DNA of 64,000 bases from contig NC_057920.1 in the NCBI RefSeq assembly GCF_018873765.1, positions 48,286,828-48,350,827 on the forward strand. Direction: 5' to 3'. The notes beneath the pieces are model-generated. The model ran no database searches and was not told the DNA's origin. It saw nothing but the letters and a program-made list of their open reading frames with translations. Positions within the stretch are counted from its first letter, which is position 1. The number at the start of each line of letters is the position of its first letter. The position numbers were made by a program, and so were the translations under genes. Source of the DNA: Telopea speciosissima (lineage: Eukaryota; Streptophyta; Magnoliopsida; Proteales; Proteaceae). Positions 11,588-23,340 of this stretch are shown here, piece by piece.

Positions 11588-11759
11588 CGTCTATCTTTCA
11601 AAGGAAGACATCAAGTCCCAAAACCATTTAATACCAGACCAAATAGACAATGACTTATACCCGTTCTTCAAAGAACCATCAAGGTTCTGAAATCTGGCTC
11701 TCATAAAATGACTCAAACATGACTAGCCATCTTTAATTTGCCAGACAAGTTTACAAAGT

Positions 11760-12966
11760 TGTGCCTTATTAACATCTCGTATACGCCTGATTCCCAACCC
11801 TCCTTCAGATTTAGGCTTGCAAACCAAATCCCATTTCACAGTAAGTTTTTTTACTGGAATCTACATCACCAGTCCAAATAAAATTCCTCATCCACCTCTC
11901 TAACATTTTTACCGAGGTTTCATGCCACCAATATATGGAAAAAGTGTGTATCGGAATGTCTGCAATAACGGATTTGACAAGCTCCACCCGCCCAGCCAAT
12001 GAGAGTAGTCTCCCTTTCCAACCCGAAAGTCGCTCCTTGATTTTATCTAATAACGGGAGAATATGATCACGTTTGACATAGCCCTTGAAAATTTCCACAC
12101 CAAGAAACCTTGTTGGCAGGGAACAGATGGGAAATGCCAAGATCATTTGAGATCCTATTTCTTCTCTACATAGGAACCTTGCCAAAGAAAAGCTTGCTTT
12201 TTTCAAGGTTGATCTCTTGCCTCGAAAAAATCCTAGTATTTGACCAGGAAAGACTTCAGATTACAGATGTACCTGCTAGAAGCATTCATAAAAATAAATA
12301 TGTTGTCAGCGAATAAAAGATGGGTAGGAGTAATAACCCCTCTCAACCCGATAGAGCTTTAATTTTTTTTTTACGACAATAAGGCCCAAAGCCCTCTACA
12401 AAGCACCTCTTCCGCAAGGATAAAAAGCAATGGAGAGATCGGATCACCCTACCGAAGACCCATTTCAACTCCAAAAAAAACCACAGGGCCACCATTAAGC
12501 AAAATAGAAATTTTTTAGGAAATAAGGAGCTGATGGATCCATCCCACCCAAGTCTCTGAAAACCCCATTTTTCTAAGCACAGCAAACAAGAATTCCCAGG
12601 AGAGAGTATCATAAGCCTTCCGAATGTCAACCTTAATTCCCATACCACCACCTCTAGTTATCGAGAACATAATATTCGCCAATCTGAGGCCATGCTAATA
12701 TTATCAGAGATAATCTTACCCTTCTGAAAAGGTAATTGCTCCATAAACACCAACCTGGGCTGCTTAATCGCCAGCCTCATCGCCATAATTTTTGAGATAG
12801 TTTTACAGATAAAATTGCCTATAAAAATTGGCCTGAATTTATCTAAAGACTGAGCTCCTTCAATTTTTGGAATCAGGGTAATAAAACAATTATTTCCTTC
12901 CAAGGAAGCTTTCCCGAGGAGAAAAATTATTTGACAGTAGCACAGAAGTCATAAGACACCACCTCC
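11760..12966 (-). pseudogene. LINE reverse transcriptase, broken, active-site Asp changed
   Basis: RT region on the minus strand. Fingers lie at about 12658-12960 (NNCFITLIPKIEGAQSLDKFRPI), palm at 12343-12651 in shifted frames, and thumb at 11811-12206 (LPTRFLGVEIFKGYVKRDHILPLLDKIKERLSGWKG, AGRVELVKSVI). The catalytic block normally reads FADD. At 12302-12304 the second Asp codon is AAC, giving FADN, which would abolish activity on its own. Several frameshifts and stops also separate the blocks. An ordinary dead LINE RT. Confidence 0.82.
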
Positions 12967-13880
12967 TGTAGACACTAAATTTTGTCACTACCCTCAGCAA
13001 TGATGACAAACGGACATGAATGACTGATAATGTCCCCTGGAAGTCTAGAACCCATCCTCCAACATCCCGAAAATACAAAAAAGTCCAAAAAACACCTCCA
13101 TTCACCTTGTAAGACGTACACCATATACGTGGCAACATTACAAGCAGACGCGGACCCGCCATACAGCACCGCAGTAGGCGCGGTCCTACCATGCGGCACC
13201 GCGAACAAGGTGCGGCCCCGCCAGGCAGCGCCAAGGTCTACCCGGCCCTGCAAGGCAGCCCTGCGCCCCCAGCACGGCCCCGCCTTGCGGTACAGCACAG
13301 CCTGCACGGCCTTGCCTTGTGGCGCCGCACACCCTGCGAACATAAGATTCCCTTTGTTCCACTTTTTGCGGCCCAGCCAGGCGGCCTCGCACATTCTATG
13401 CGGTGCTACAGAACCCAAGTTTTGCATATAAATAGCCCCCCTCACCCCCTCATTTTCACATTCCAAGTTTCTGAAAGAGGGGGAGCTCCCAGAGCCCATT
13501 TTTGGCCCCTTTCCCTATTTCCTTGCTTCGGAGCCCTTCCCCAACCCATTTCTAAGCCTTTGAGCCTGGTCCTCTTGTCCGAAGTCCGAGTTATCTGAAC
13601 CCAACTTCTTCGATCCTCTGCCTGAGAATCGATTACTTAGCTCCCTAAACCTTACGACACCATTATTCTGTCCGAGCCCCAAAAGTTCAACACTTTTAAG
13701 CCGTTACTCTGTCCAATAGAGGACAAAGTCAGTCATTTGTCTCCACCTGAGCCTGGGACACTGTCTGTTTTGTTCTCATAATTGCATTGGTTTAAAGCGT
13801 ACTGGTATACATTTCTATCGTTAATCTTTTATTTCAGCACAATGTAGTCCTTTAAGTATTCTTGTATAGTGTACATAGTA
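12967..13880 (+). mobile_element. Probable solo or truncated LTR of a Tat-type Ty3/gypsy element
   Basis: Starts TGTAGACACTAAATTTTGTC, closely matching the outer end of the Tat/Ogre-type LTR at 34943-36222 when that is read on its own (minus) strand. It contains a GC-rich repetitive block at 13140-13340, a TATA box at 13427 and a pyrimidine-rich leader, consistent with U3-R-U5 order. A possible end is TGTACA near 13872-13877. No primer-binding site follows and I find no matching 5-bp target duplication, so the right end is uncertain. Confidence 0.5.
13427..13434 (+). promoter_or_regulatory. TATA box (TATAAATA) of the LTR-like sequence
   Basis: TATAAATA followed by a C-rich tract, positioned downstream of a GC-rich repeat block, as expected for the promoter of a Tat-type LTR. 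Confidence 0.6.
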
Positions 13881-15340
13881 GTTAATATAATATAGTTTAA
13901 TTGGATAAATTACATGTCACCCCTGGTTTTCAAACGAAACTCAAATCACCCCCTAGTTTTTGAAAATACTCATCCGCCCCCCTCTACAGTAACGGTGTCA
14001 ACTTAAATCAAACCGAAAAGTGAAAAGATAATTTTAACCTCAACCAAAATAAGATAAACAATGACAGTTGAGGTACCCAATGTTTGTAGAAAATGCACTT
14101 CAGATACCCAAAGTTTGTAAATTATATTTAGGATACCAATTTTGATATGTCCAATTATACCCTAAATCACCACTACCACTACAACCACCATTGGCCCAGC
14201 CACCACCACCACCACCACCATTACCGCCATGCAGCCCCATCCCACACCATCCTCTTCCCCACGCAATCATCACTACCCCCTCCCCCTCTCTCTCAACCTT
14301 TTCCTCTCTGTTCTACTGCTCTTCTTCTCCTTCTTCCTGTTGCCACCGCCACACAGCCAAGATCGAAACCATGGTTGCAACCCCCATTCAATGAATGTTA
14401 AAAAGATGGAGATATTTGAGACCAATATCAGAATGTCTATAAGATACTTTTATTAATCTTCTAGATGGTTTGGTTTTACAAGACTAGATACTTTCAAAAG
14501 GACTATTAATGGCATCTTTGATTCGATCGGCTAGCACCATCTTAGCATAAGACAATGCATCATTTGGATCTTTCAACTTTAGCTTCACTATCACTTCCTA
14601 AACTCCAATATTAATGCAGTGGGTGGGTGGATGGGTCGGTCGAATCATCTCTGATCTCTCACACAAAATTGGAGTGGGCAAGCTTTGAGTCTGTATCCAG
14701 ATGAATTTATTTTGGATCAAATCAACTTAATAGCTTATCAGACCCACCACTAATGAGGTGTAATGGAATATTATGTGAGTTCGATCTAATTAAAGTTAGT
14801 TTTCCAGGTTTGTGTTCATGGACCTGTGGCAAAGTAAACCTCTTTCCACTTCATCTCCTCCATTCCTGCCCGACCTGTAACAGTTGGCGAGGAGGGACAA
14901 AGTGTAGTAAATCACAAAGGAGAAGAGGAACATCATAGCAGGACCAGCAATCCAAGCTATCGCCCATGGGGGTGATTTTAGGGACCGGAGTTTAGTTGCA
15001 ACAATCCAAGAAGAGAGGAAAAAGAGAGAGGTTAAATATGTTTACGGTTTCAATTCTTCTTTTAGAGAGAGAGATGCAAGGACCGGTAGCGGTGGGTTTA
15101 GGTTGCTTTTTGCAGGTTGGATCCATGGTTGATGCAAGAAGAGGGGGAAGTGATGCAAGGACCAGTGGTGGTGGGTTGCAAGTCATATGAGGAAGATGAC
15201 TGATTTTGGGGTTTTTGGTATAATGCCCCCAAACCCGGTCTAGGGGTTTTGGACATTAACGGTCCACAGGATCTATATGTCTTAGGAGATATGAACTGGA
15301 GTAGAACCAAAACACAAAGAGTTATATAAATGTGATAGGG
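13881..15340. other. Non-coding stretch left of the nested cluster
   Basis: No gene is recognisable. There is a CCA/CAC-rich simple-sequence block at about 14165-14225, a C/T-rich block to 14340, and a degenerate short duplication at 15070-15180 (two copies of a GATGCAAGGACC-type unit). The copia-like coding similarity begins only near 15345. Where the 5' part of that element went cannot be told. Confidence 0.5.
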
Positions 15341-15344
15341 AAAG

Positions 15345-16527
15345 TCCTCAACAGAATGGAGTAGTAGAAAGGAAAAATAGGACTCTAACAGAAATGGTGA
15401 ATACACTTTTACTTACTTTTGACTTACCAAAGAATTTATGGGGGGAAGCATTAATGACTGCTTGTCATATACTTAGCCGTATACCCCATAAAAGGACTAA
15501 TATCACTCCCTATGAATATTGGATGAAGAGAAAACCTTCTTTTGGATATTTCAAAGTATGGAGATGTAGAGCATTAGTAAGATTAACTGATCCTAAAAGA
15601 CCTAAATTAGGTGAAAAGGCAATTGAGTGTATTTTCATTGGCTATGTCCAACATAGCAAGGCCTATAAATTTCTAACTATGGAATCTACAAAGACCGTTA
15701 GCCAAAATACAATTTTGGAATCTAGAGATGCTGAATTCTTTAAGGATTCATTCTCTAGGAAACGAAAGAATGAAGATACAAACAAGGAGGATCAAGATAC
15801 AGTACAATCAAACTCTGAAAATAATGAGAGTGTTGAACTAAGAAGAAGTAAAAGAGTTAGAGTAGAAAAATCCTTTGGTCCAGATTTCTATCAATTCTTG
15901 GTAGAAGGAAATAGAAATGAAGTTACATATTCTTGTGTGTATAATATTAAACATGATCCAGTGATTTTTTGAGAAGCCATGAATTCTCAAGATTCTGCCT
16001 TTTAGCAAGAAGCTATAAATGATTAAATGGATTCTCTCATGGGTAATAAAATATGGGTTTTAACAGATTTACCTCATGGATTTAAACCTATTGGTTGTAA
16101 ATGGATCTTTAAGCGAAAGCTTAAAGCTGATGGAACCATTGATAAGTTTAAAGCTAGGCTTGTAGTCAAGGGTTTTAAGCAAAATGAAGGTATTGACTAT
16201 TTTGATACATATGCTCCAGTTGCTAGAATTAGTACAATTAGATTATTAATTGCTTTAGCATCAATTAATAAACTTGTTATACACCAAATGGATGTTAAAA
16301 CTGCTTTTCTAAATGGAGATTTAGAAGAAGAAGTTTACATGAAACAACCTGAAGGGTTTATTTTGAAAAGCCAAAAAAATAAGGTTTGTAAACTAGTCAA
16401 ATCTTTATATGGTCTAAAACAAGCTCCTAAGCAATGGCATGATAAATTTGACCAAAAAGTTGTAGCGAATGGATTTAGAATAAATGAATCTGATAAATAT
16501 GTTTATTCTAAATTCAAGAATGGACAT
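15345..16527 (+). pseudogene. Ty1/copia pol: integrase C-terminal part and RT N-terminal half
   Basis: The frame opens with the PQQNGVVERKNRTL block of copia integrases (third acidic residue of the catalytic triad). It continues through the LWGEAL and PYEYWMKRKPS region and the GEKAIECIFIGY block to a hydrophilic linker, and stops at 15970. After further stops near 16000-16024 the RT begins: NKIWVLTDLPHGFKPIGCKWIFKRKLKADG, KARLVVKGFKQNEGIDYFDTYAPVA, and the metal-binding block with MDVKTAFLNGDLEEEVYM, then LYGLKQAPKQWH. It is cut by the chromovirus at 16528, just before the YVDD box. Confidence 0.9.
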
Positions 16528-17018
16528 TGTCACACCCCGACCCGGTTTATAAGGGCCAAGTGTGACTGGATGTCTCTGACATCCAATCAACCCACCAGGA
16601 TCTCAAGTGATGTACTCTATTCACAATCATATCCACAAATACAGAATTAAATGCAGTGAAAGCAATTAAATACATAGATAAGGCAGTAATAAAAGAAGAC
16701 TAAAGTTGAACTGTGATATATATATATATATATATGTAGAAGAACTGTGTTACAGTGTTTGAACCATAAACAAAAGGGTTAAACAAAAAGACTTATTTAC
16801 ATAATTATACAAAAGTGTATAACAAAAAGAGGAGAAGAAGCCTGATCTAGCAGTCACTTAGGAGAATGTGCAATCATCGCATGAGCACGAAGCATCGTGC
16901 TCCACCGCCGGAGGAGCATCAACTCCATGACCCAAAGGAGAGTCCTGTGTAGAGGAGACTCCCACAGAAGTAGTAACAAGATCATCTGAAAAATAAGGTA
17001 TACCACAGGGGTGAGTTC
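16528..17018 (-). repeat. Chromovirus 3' LTR, outer part
   Basis: Begins with TGTCACACCCCG and matches 49967-50454 with scattered substitutions. The rest of this LTR resumes at 40030 after the Athila insertion. Read on the minus strand this is the terminal (U5-side) end of the LTR, finishing GGTGTGACA. It includes a short (TA)n run near 16715-16735. Confidence 0.92.
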
Positions 17019-18738
17019 TGATGAGCACATTTATGTGTGAAATCTTAGGGCATAAAGCATATATTTTACCACATTGGACAGAGTTACTTTGGTGCTTTCT
17101 TGTGTTTTTCAGGTTTTGGGCTATTCTGGACTATCGGGAGCTGCATGTCCCAAGTTACACATAAAGTTGTCATTTTTTCTTTCATGGCTGTAAGAGGACT
17201 AAATTTGGAGCAAGTTGGACGTGACGGAACGCAAGTACGCATTCGTCTAGCCCACCGTACAATTGATTATTCTTTTCAGCCCAAGAAAGGATAATGGGTC
17301 AGAAAGGAGCTGTAGTGCAAGCCCATAGTCAATCTACCACTGCTTAAGGACATTTTTGACATTATAGAAGATATTTCTAAGCAATGGTGGAGATCTACTG
17401 TAAGTACAGGGTCATTTCAGCAATTTTGCATTCTTGAAGAGAGAGAATGACTGCTACCCACATGGAAAGACCCACATTGCCATTAGATTCCATTAATTTT
17501 GAAGGCCCACAAGGTGTCCACGATTTTTATGGGATGCATTTAATGCCCCACGATTTTTAGAGGACACATTGGGGATTTTGTTTGTTGGTTGAGTGGAATC
17601 CTAGTCATCACTATCCTAGTCATCACTCTCTCTCTCTCTCCTCCAACTTTTCAAGGGCATTCCTGAAATTTCACTTAGGATAGATTTATTTTGAAAGATA
17701 TTTTCTCATCTATGGAAGGTTGAAAAATCAAAGATGCTTTGATTTTATTGCTTGGAGAAGATATCTACAAAGAAAAGGAAGCACAAGTTAGAATTAGAAA
17801 TTTACTTTTCTAGAAATGAAGGTTTATGTAAACAATATTCTTTTCTGTCCTTCTTTCTATTTTTTTTCTTTTTTCTTGGGATTCAAGGCAATGTAAAGGA
17901 GGAAGGAGAAGAGAATATTCTCTTTTCTTAGGGAATATTTCTCCTACACTTCCCTCTTCTCTCTTCTCCCCTTTCCCCTATAAATACCCCCTACCTCTCT
18001 TGTAAATTTTGCTCATTCACTTAGTGAAATTTCTTCTCTTCTTCTCCATCTAATTTGTGATTTTTGGCTTTTCTAAGTTCTAGCTTGCTTTTATGCTTTT
18101 TAGTTAATGGTTATAATAGGTTTAGTTTATGCTTTAATCTCAATTTAAGTCTTCAATTGGGTTGTAATTTCTTAATTCTAGTTTAGGGTTTAAGCCTTCT
18201 AGTCTAAGTTCTTAAGTTGATGACAAGACTTGAAGATTTAAAAGAGGAGGCCATGGTAAGTTTATGCAACTATTCAAGCCTTTCAATTACATTCATGCAA
18301 ACACATCCAGGTTTTACTATCTAAACTCTCAATCTCATTCTCCATCTCCTCTATCTCTCTCTATCTTCTTCTTCTTCTCCCTCTATTTCTTTTATTTTAA
18401 TTTTATATGGTTGTGGTTTGTGGATGCATTTTTATTCCCTTATTTCTTTTTATGTGGTTAGTATGTGTGGCTGCATTTTTATTCCTTTCAATTCGCTTTA
18501 GTTTGATAGGTTAGATGCTCATGTGCTAGGATGCCGATTTAATCCCTTAATTTTGTTAGATGCTTATGAGTTAGGATGCATTGATTTTTCGTTAGTTTAA
18601 TTAGTTTAATTTAACACTTTAATTTGATTCACTTTGCATTACTTTTAAGTTAGTTAAATAGAGTGGTGTATATCTTTTCGTGTTCGACCCGTAGCTACGA
18701 TTGACCCGTACGCTTGCGGTTTTATTTTAACTCAAAAA
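17019..18738 (+). repeat. Athila 5' LTR
   Basis: Starts TGATGAGCACATTTATGTG and matches 38309-40029 almost end to end. It has a TATA box at 17979-17986 after a CT-rich stretch and an (TCTC)n run near 17626-17640. The end reads CTCAAAAA, so the canonical CA terminus is mutated here but kept in the 3' LTR. Confidence 0.95.
17979..17986 (+). promoter_or_regulatory. TATA box of Athila 5' LTR
   Basis: TATAAATA preceded by CCCC and followed by a C-rich tract. The same motif is kept in the 3' LTR at 39272-39279. Marks the probable LTR promoter. Confidence 0.7.
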
Positions 18739-18743
18739 GTTTT

Positions 18744-18760
18744 TGGCGCCGTTGCCGGGG
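18744..18760 (+). other. Athila primer-binding site (tRNA-Asp)
   Basis: TGGCGCCGTTGCCGGGG, complementary to the 3' end of plant tRNA-Asp including CCA, five bases after the 5' LTR. This PBS is characteristic of the Athila lineage. It primes minus-strand cDNA synthesis. Confidence 0.92.
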
Positions 18761-19410
18761 AGATTATTGTCCATTTTATTTATTTGATTTTTAAGTAGTT
18801 TGAAGTGTTTTAGTTTATTATTTTCTCTTCTTTTTCTGAAGAAAAAAAATCAATTTTTGAAAACCTCTTCTTGTTTCTCTTCTGTTTCAAATAGTGTGCG
18901 CCCAATCTAAAGTCCTTCATATGCTTCAACCCTCCATCTTTTGGTGTCCCTCATAGGATTAAGTTACCTATGACGCTACAGCTTGACTTGGTTGGGTGGA
19001 AGGGCATGTGACTTAACTTTGGAGGTGACCACTCTTGATAACAGGAAAGTGACATAGTGAGAGCGTTGGAAACATAAACGTATAGTAGTCCTCCACTCTA
19101 TATCAGAATCCATTTGGAGTCACCCGTAGGTGGCTATAGAAGACTATATGGGTTCCTTTGCTGTCAACCTATATGGCATCCTTACAGCTTTGGAACCATT
19201 GTTTCGATTTTTGAGGGATAGATGCACTATCTACCTTGGGCTCCCTCTTATTTTCAGTATTTTTTTTTTCCTTAAGTCTTTTATTTTTTTTCCTTTAACT
19301 TTTCAAAGGAGACCTCATATCTGTTTAGGTGGCTATGGTGTGCTCATGATTCATCTAATCGTCTTATTAGAATACCACCTCCTCCACTACCTTTAACCCC
19401 ACTTTTGACC

Positions 19411-20563
19411 ATGGTTGACCAACAACCCAAGACTCTTAAGGATAGGTTCTACCCCACCAGGGCTGCACAGCCCTCATGCATTAGTCTGCCTGTTGTTACA
19501 GGGAATAACTATGAACTCAAGACCAACTTCATCACCATGCTACCCCATTTCCATGGGATGGCTAATGAGGATGCTTTTTCTTAGGGAATTTGAGGAGGTC
19601 TGTGTTCTAATTAAGGTCCAGAATTTGACTGATGATGCAATTAGGCTTAGGTTTATACCCTTTGCCCTAAAAGATCAGGCCAAGAAGTGGCTTTATGGAC
19701 TACCTACAAACTCCATTAATACATGGGATGAGTTTACCATTGTCTTTTGGAGAAAATTCTTCCCTCTTCACAAGACCAATAAGCTTAAGAGTGACATCCT
19801 CCAGTTCAGGCAGAAACCACATGCATCCTTTTCTAAATTCATGGAAAGATTTAAGGACCTCCTCTTAGAATGCCCTCACCATGGTTTTGACTTGTGGCAA
19901 CTATGCCAAATTATTTATGAGGGTATTGATTATCAGACCAAGCAACTTGTAGAGTCCATGTGTCCAGCAGGCTTTACTTCTTTTTCTGAGGAGAATGATG
20001 CATGGACATTCTTAACCAATTTGGCTGATAAGACTAGGGAATGGAAATCTTCCCAAGCGGCTAAAAGGACCACTAAGGGGTATCTCATTGAGGGTATGCC
20101 AGCTACGGAGGCCAAACTTGATAGCCTCATAAAATAGTTGGAGTCCATAGTTCTTAAAGAGTCTATACCAGTTAATCAGGCCAACCATGTGTCGGTATGC
20201 AGTTGGTGCCAAGCCCCTAGACACCTTTCTGAGGAATGCCCCAACACCTTGGTGGGCAATTCCAGTATTGAGAATGTAAGTGCTCTCTACCAAAATAACC
20301 CATATAGCAATACTTACAATCCAGGATGGAGAAATCACCCCAATTTCTCCTGGAATCAAGGGAACCACCATCCAACTTTAACCATTAAGCCCAGTCTGGT
20401 GTCCAAAGGCCCAACTTTGCATCATAAAACCAAGGGCTATCTCCTAACCCTTTCCTCCCTCGTCTTCATCCAGGACCTTCTATTAATTCTGCTAGGCCTC
20501 CTCTCCTTACACCTTATCAGCAACCCCCAGGGTTTACCAATACAGGAGAGACAACAAGACTGA
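19411..20563 (+). pseudogene. Athila gag
   Basis: Capsid-type gag starting at the ATG at 19411. The N-terminal part shifts frame near 19580 and continues in another frame to a TAG at 20135-20137, then runs on to 20563. Recognisable blocks are the LREFEEVC helix, RFIPFALKDQAKKWLYGLP, TWDEFTIVFWRKFFP, FRQKPHASFSKFMERFKDLL and CPHHGFDLWQLCQIIYEGID. A CX2CX4HX4C zinc knuckle (CSWCQAPRHLSEEC) lies at about 20200-20243. Gag would form the virus-like particle. At least one frameshift and one stop make it non-functional. Confidence 0.88.
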
Positions 20564-20895
20564 ATGAGATGGACAACAAGATAGCTCTTCTCATGATAAG
20601 CCACAATAACATGGAGAAATAACTCACCCAGCTTGTCACAATCCTGCATGAGAGGGAAACAGGGAAGTTACCTAGCCAACCTAAGCCAAATCCTAGGCAT
20701 CAGGTTCATATTTAGCAAGGTACCCAAGCTCCTCCAACCAATGTTGCACAAGGCTAATAGCACCAAGGGCCCTCCAGACAGGTAAATGTTGTTTATGCTT
20801 TAAGGAATGACCATGAGTATCAACAGGCTAGTGCACCTCAGTCTTTACCATCTCATACTCCTGTTGACTCTTCCCCTTCTGAAGAGGCCATTGAA

Positions 20896-21414
20896 GTGCC
20901 CACTGTAGCAGGTTCGTCTGATGAACCTGAAGATATTCCAGATGATTTGGTTGAGGAAACCAAAGAGAATTCTGTTGAGGAAGTTAAAAAACCCAACCCT
21001 GAAAGAATTTATACCCCACCTGCCCCTTTCCTAAATAGGTTGGTTGGTAAGAAATCTCTTTCTGTGGAGAAGAAATTGGATATGTTCAAACAGGTTCAGG
21101 TGAATATCCCCTTGTTGGATGCCATTGCCCAGATCCCCGCTTATGCTAAAGTCCTCAAAGACTTATGCACCCAAAAGCGGACCACCAATGTGCCCAAAAA
21201 GGCATTCTTGGCTGCTAACATCAGTTCTCTCATCTCGCAGCCAGTAGCAGCCAAGCATAAGGTTCCTGACAGCCCCACCATCTCTTGCACTATAGGCAAT
21301 ACTACTATTGATCATGCCTTATTGGACCTTGGTGCAAGTGTGAACCTCTTACCCTTTCATGTTTACCAACAACTAGGACTGGGAGAACTGAAACCCACCA
21401 AAATCACTATTTAG
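20896..21414 (+). pseudogene. Athila protease region
   Basis: Frame of 172 codons. The N-terminal half is the hydrophilic gag-protease linker (acidic, then PPAPFLNRL and KKLDMFKQVQVNIPLLDAIAQIP). The retropepsin-like part lies at about 21280-21400 with the LLDLGASVNLLP motif, the active-site D in DLGAS as is usual for Athila. A TAG at 21412-21414 interrupts it where the family has a Gln codon, and the protease resumes in the following frame segment to 21897. Confidence 0.85.
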
Positions 21415-21447
21415 CTTGCAGATCGATCGGTTAAAGTTCCTAAGGGA

Positions 21448-22436
21448 ATGATTAAGGATGTCCTGTTGAAGGTTTGGGAATTTGTTTTTCCTGTGGACTT
21501 TATTGTGTTAGATACCCAACCTACTACCAACTTCAAGGACCAAATCCTTATCAACTTGGGTAGACCATTTCTAGCTACTAGTAATGCTTTAATCAATTAC
21601 AGGAATGGTCTCATGAAATTATCTTTTGGCAATACTTCTGTTGACTTCAATGTGTTTAGGTTGGGCAAGCAGCCTGATATGGATGACGAGATGCATATGC
21701 TTCAAGGATTTTCCAATGATATTGATACGTTATTTGAGATTGATTTTAATTCGGGTTTCAAGAATGTATGCAGGAATTGGAGGGTGTTGATGATACCCCC
21801 TTATCTGAGGTCTAGAGCATCCAACCACCTTTGGAGCCCCTTGGACCCCTATCCACTTCCATTCCCAAACCCTCTATTATTGAGCCCCCCACATTAGAGT
21901 TGAAGGCATTGCCCTCCAACCTCAAGTATGCCTTCTTAGGACATGATCATACTCTTCCTGTTATTATTGCTTCTGATTTGACTTCTATTCAGGAAGAAGA
22001 GTTGATTAAGCTTCTAAAGGACCATAAGGAAGCCATAGGTTGGACCATGTCTGACATCAAAGGTATTAGCCCCTCCATTGTTCAACATCATATACATCTG
22101 ATGGAGAGTTCCAAACCTTCTAGGGAACCCCAAAGGAGGGCTAATCCTGTGATGAAAGAGGCAATCAAGAAAGAGATCCTAAAATGCTTGGATCATGGCA
22201 TCATTTATCCTATTTCTGATAGCCAATAGGTGAGTCTTATGCAGGTTGTGCCTAAGAAAGGAGGAGTCACTATAGTTGAGAATGCCAATAATGAGTTGAT
22301 TCCAACCCATATCCAAACTGGATGGAGAGTGTGCATTGACTATAGGAAATTAAATGCGACAACTTGGAAGGACCACTTTCCCTTGCCTTTTATTAATCAG
22401 ATGTTAGAGAGACTAGCTAACCATTAATATTATTGT
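21448..22436 (+). pseudogene. Athila protease C-terminal part and RT N-terminal part
   Basis: Three abutting segments. 21448-21897 has the LINLGRPFLATSNALINYRNG block that ends the protease. 21831-22229 is the RT lead-in with the SPSIVQHHIHLM and PVMKEAIKKEILKCLDHGIIYPISDS blocks. 22230-22427 has VPKKGGVTIV and WRVCIDYRKLN. Stops at 22227-22229 and 22425-22427 fall where Trp or Gln is expected. The segments partly overlap in frame because of a small indel near 21830-21890. Confidence 0.85.
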
Positions 22437-23340
22437 TTTCTTGATGGTTATGCAGGCTATAACCAAATTCCTATTGCTCTAGAGGACCAACACAAGACCA
22501 CTTTCACATGCCCTTATGGAACCTTTGCTTACTGGCGTATGCCTTTTGGGCTTTGCAATGCCCCTGCTACATTCCAAAGGTGCATGATGAGTATCTTTTC
22601 TAATATTATAGAGTACTTCCTAGAGATGTTTATGGATGATTTTTCTATTCATGACTCTAGTTTTTCTTATTGCTCGCATCATCTCTCTTTGGTTCTTAAA
22701 AGTTGCATAGAAAAAAACTTGGTCCTGAAGGGATCAACGTTGATAGATCTAAGGTGGACCTTATTGCCAATTTACAACCACCCAAGAGTATGAAGGACAT
22801 TAGATCTTTTCTTGGCCATGCAGGTTTTTACAGGAGATTCATCAATGACTTTAGCCAGATAACTAGATCTCTCACTTCTCTTTTGGCAAAGGACTGCCTA
22901 TTTGATTTCTCTTCTGAGTGTCATGATAGTTTTGAGCAATTGAAAAGAGCTTTGACCTCAGCCCCCATTATTCAAGCTCTAAATTGGATAGTTTCATTTA
23001 AGCTTATGTGGGATGCCTCTGATTTTTCTATAGGGGTTGTTCTTGGGCAAAGAATCAACAAATTGCCCCATGTGATTTATTATGCAAGTAGGACTCTTAA
23101 TGATGCACAACTTAATTATACCACCACTGAGAAAGAATTTTTAGTTGTTATGTTTGCTTTAGAGAAGTTTAGGCCCTACTTGGTTGGATCACATGTGATT
23201 GTTTATACTGACCATGCAGCTATCAAATATCTTGTGCAGAAGAAAGATGCCAAGGCTCGCCTCATTAGGTGGGTCCTTTTGTTACAAGATTTGATCTTGA
23301 AATTAGGGATAAGAAATGGTGTGAAAATTTGATTGCAGAC
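22437..23340 (+). pseudogene. Athila RT catalytic part and RNase H
   Basis: RT palm: the FLDGY block at about 22440, MPFGLCNAPATFQRCMM at 22539, then FMDDFSIHDSS with the catalytic DD pair at about 22633-22640. After a frameshift near 22700-22730 come the connection ([18 protein letters not shown]) and RNase [36 protein letters not shown] and [12 protein letters not shown], to a frameshift near 23270. These would make cDNA and remove template RNA. The frame breaks make it inactive. Confidence 0.88.

Larger units (their letters stand above)
10056..12966 (-). mobile_element. LINE with RT, zf-RVT and RNase H (decayed)
   Basis: The most complete LINE in the window, on the minus strand. The tail side (10060-10100) has the family 3' motif GATCTTTTAGC followed by A-rich sequence. 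Going 5' come RNase H, zf-RVT and RT in the expected order. At 12967 the element stops abruptly at the start of an LTR-like sequence. A run of ten or more Gs near 11369-11380 sits at a frame break. I could not find a target duplication, so it is unclear whether the LTR interrupts the LINE or merely abuts it. Confidence 0.8.

Noticed and set aside
13030..13598. Overlapping frames of more than 100 codons on both strands in a GC-rich block
   Set aside because: High GC lowers stop frequency, and the frames overlap each other on opposite strands. The region is better explained as the U3 part of a Tat-type LTR.
14147..14456. His/Pro-rich frames in several phases
   Set aside because: They arise from a CCA/CAC simple-sequence block. 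No start context, domain or conservation argument.
19130..19396. Plus-strand frame of 88 codons before Athila gag
   Set aside because: Hydrophobic low-complexity translation from a T-rich leader. Gag starts at 19411 in another frame and no known Athila protein lies here.
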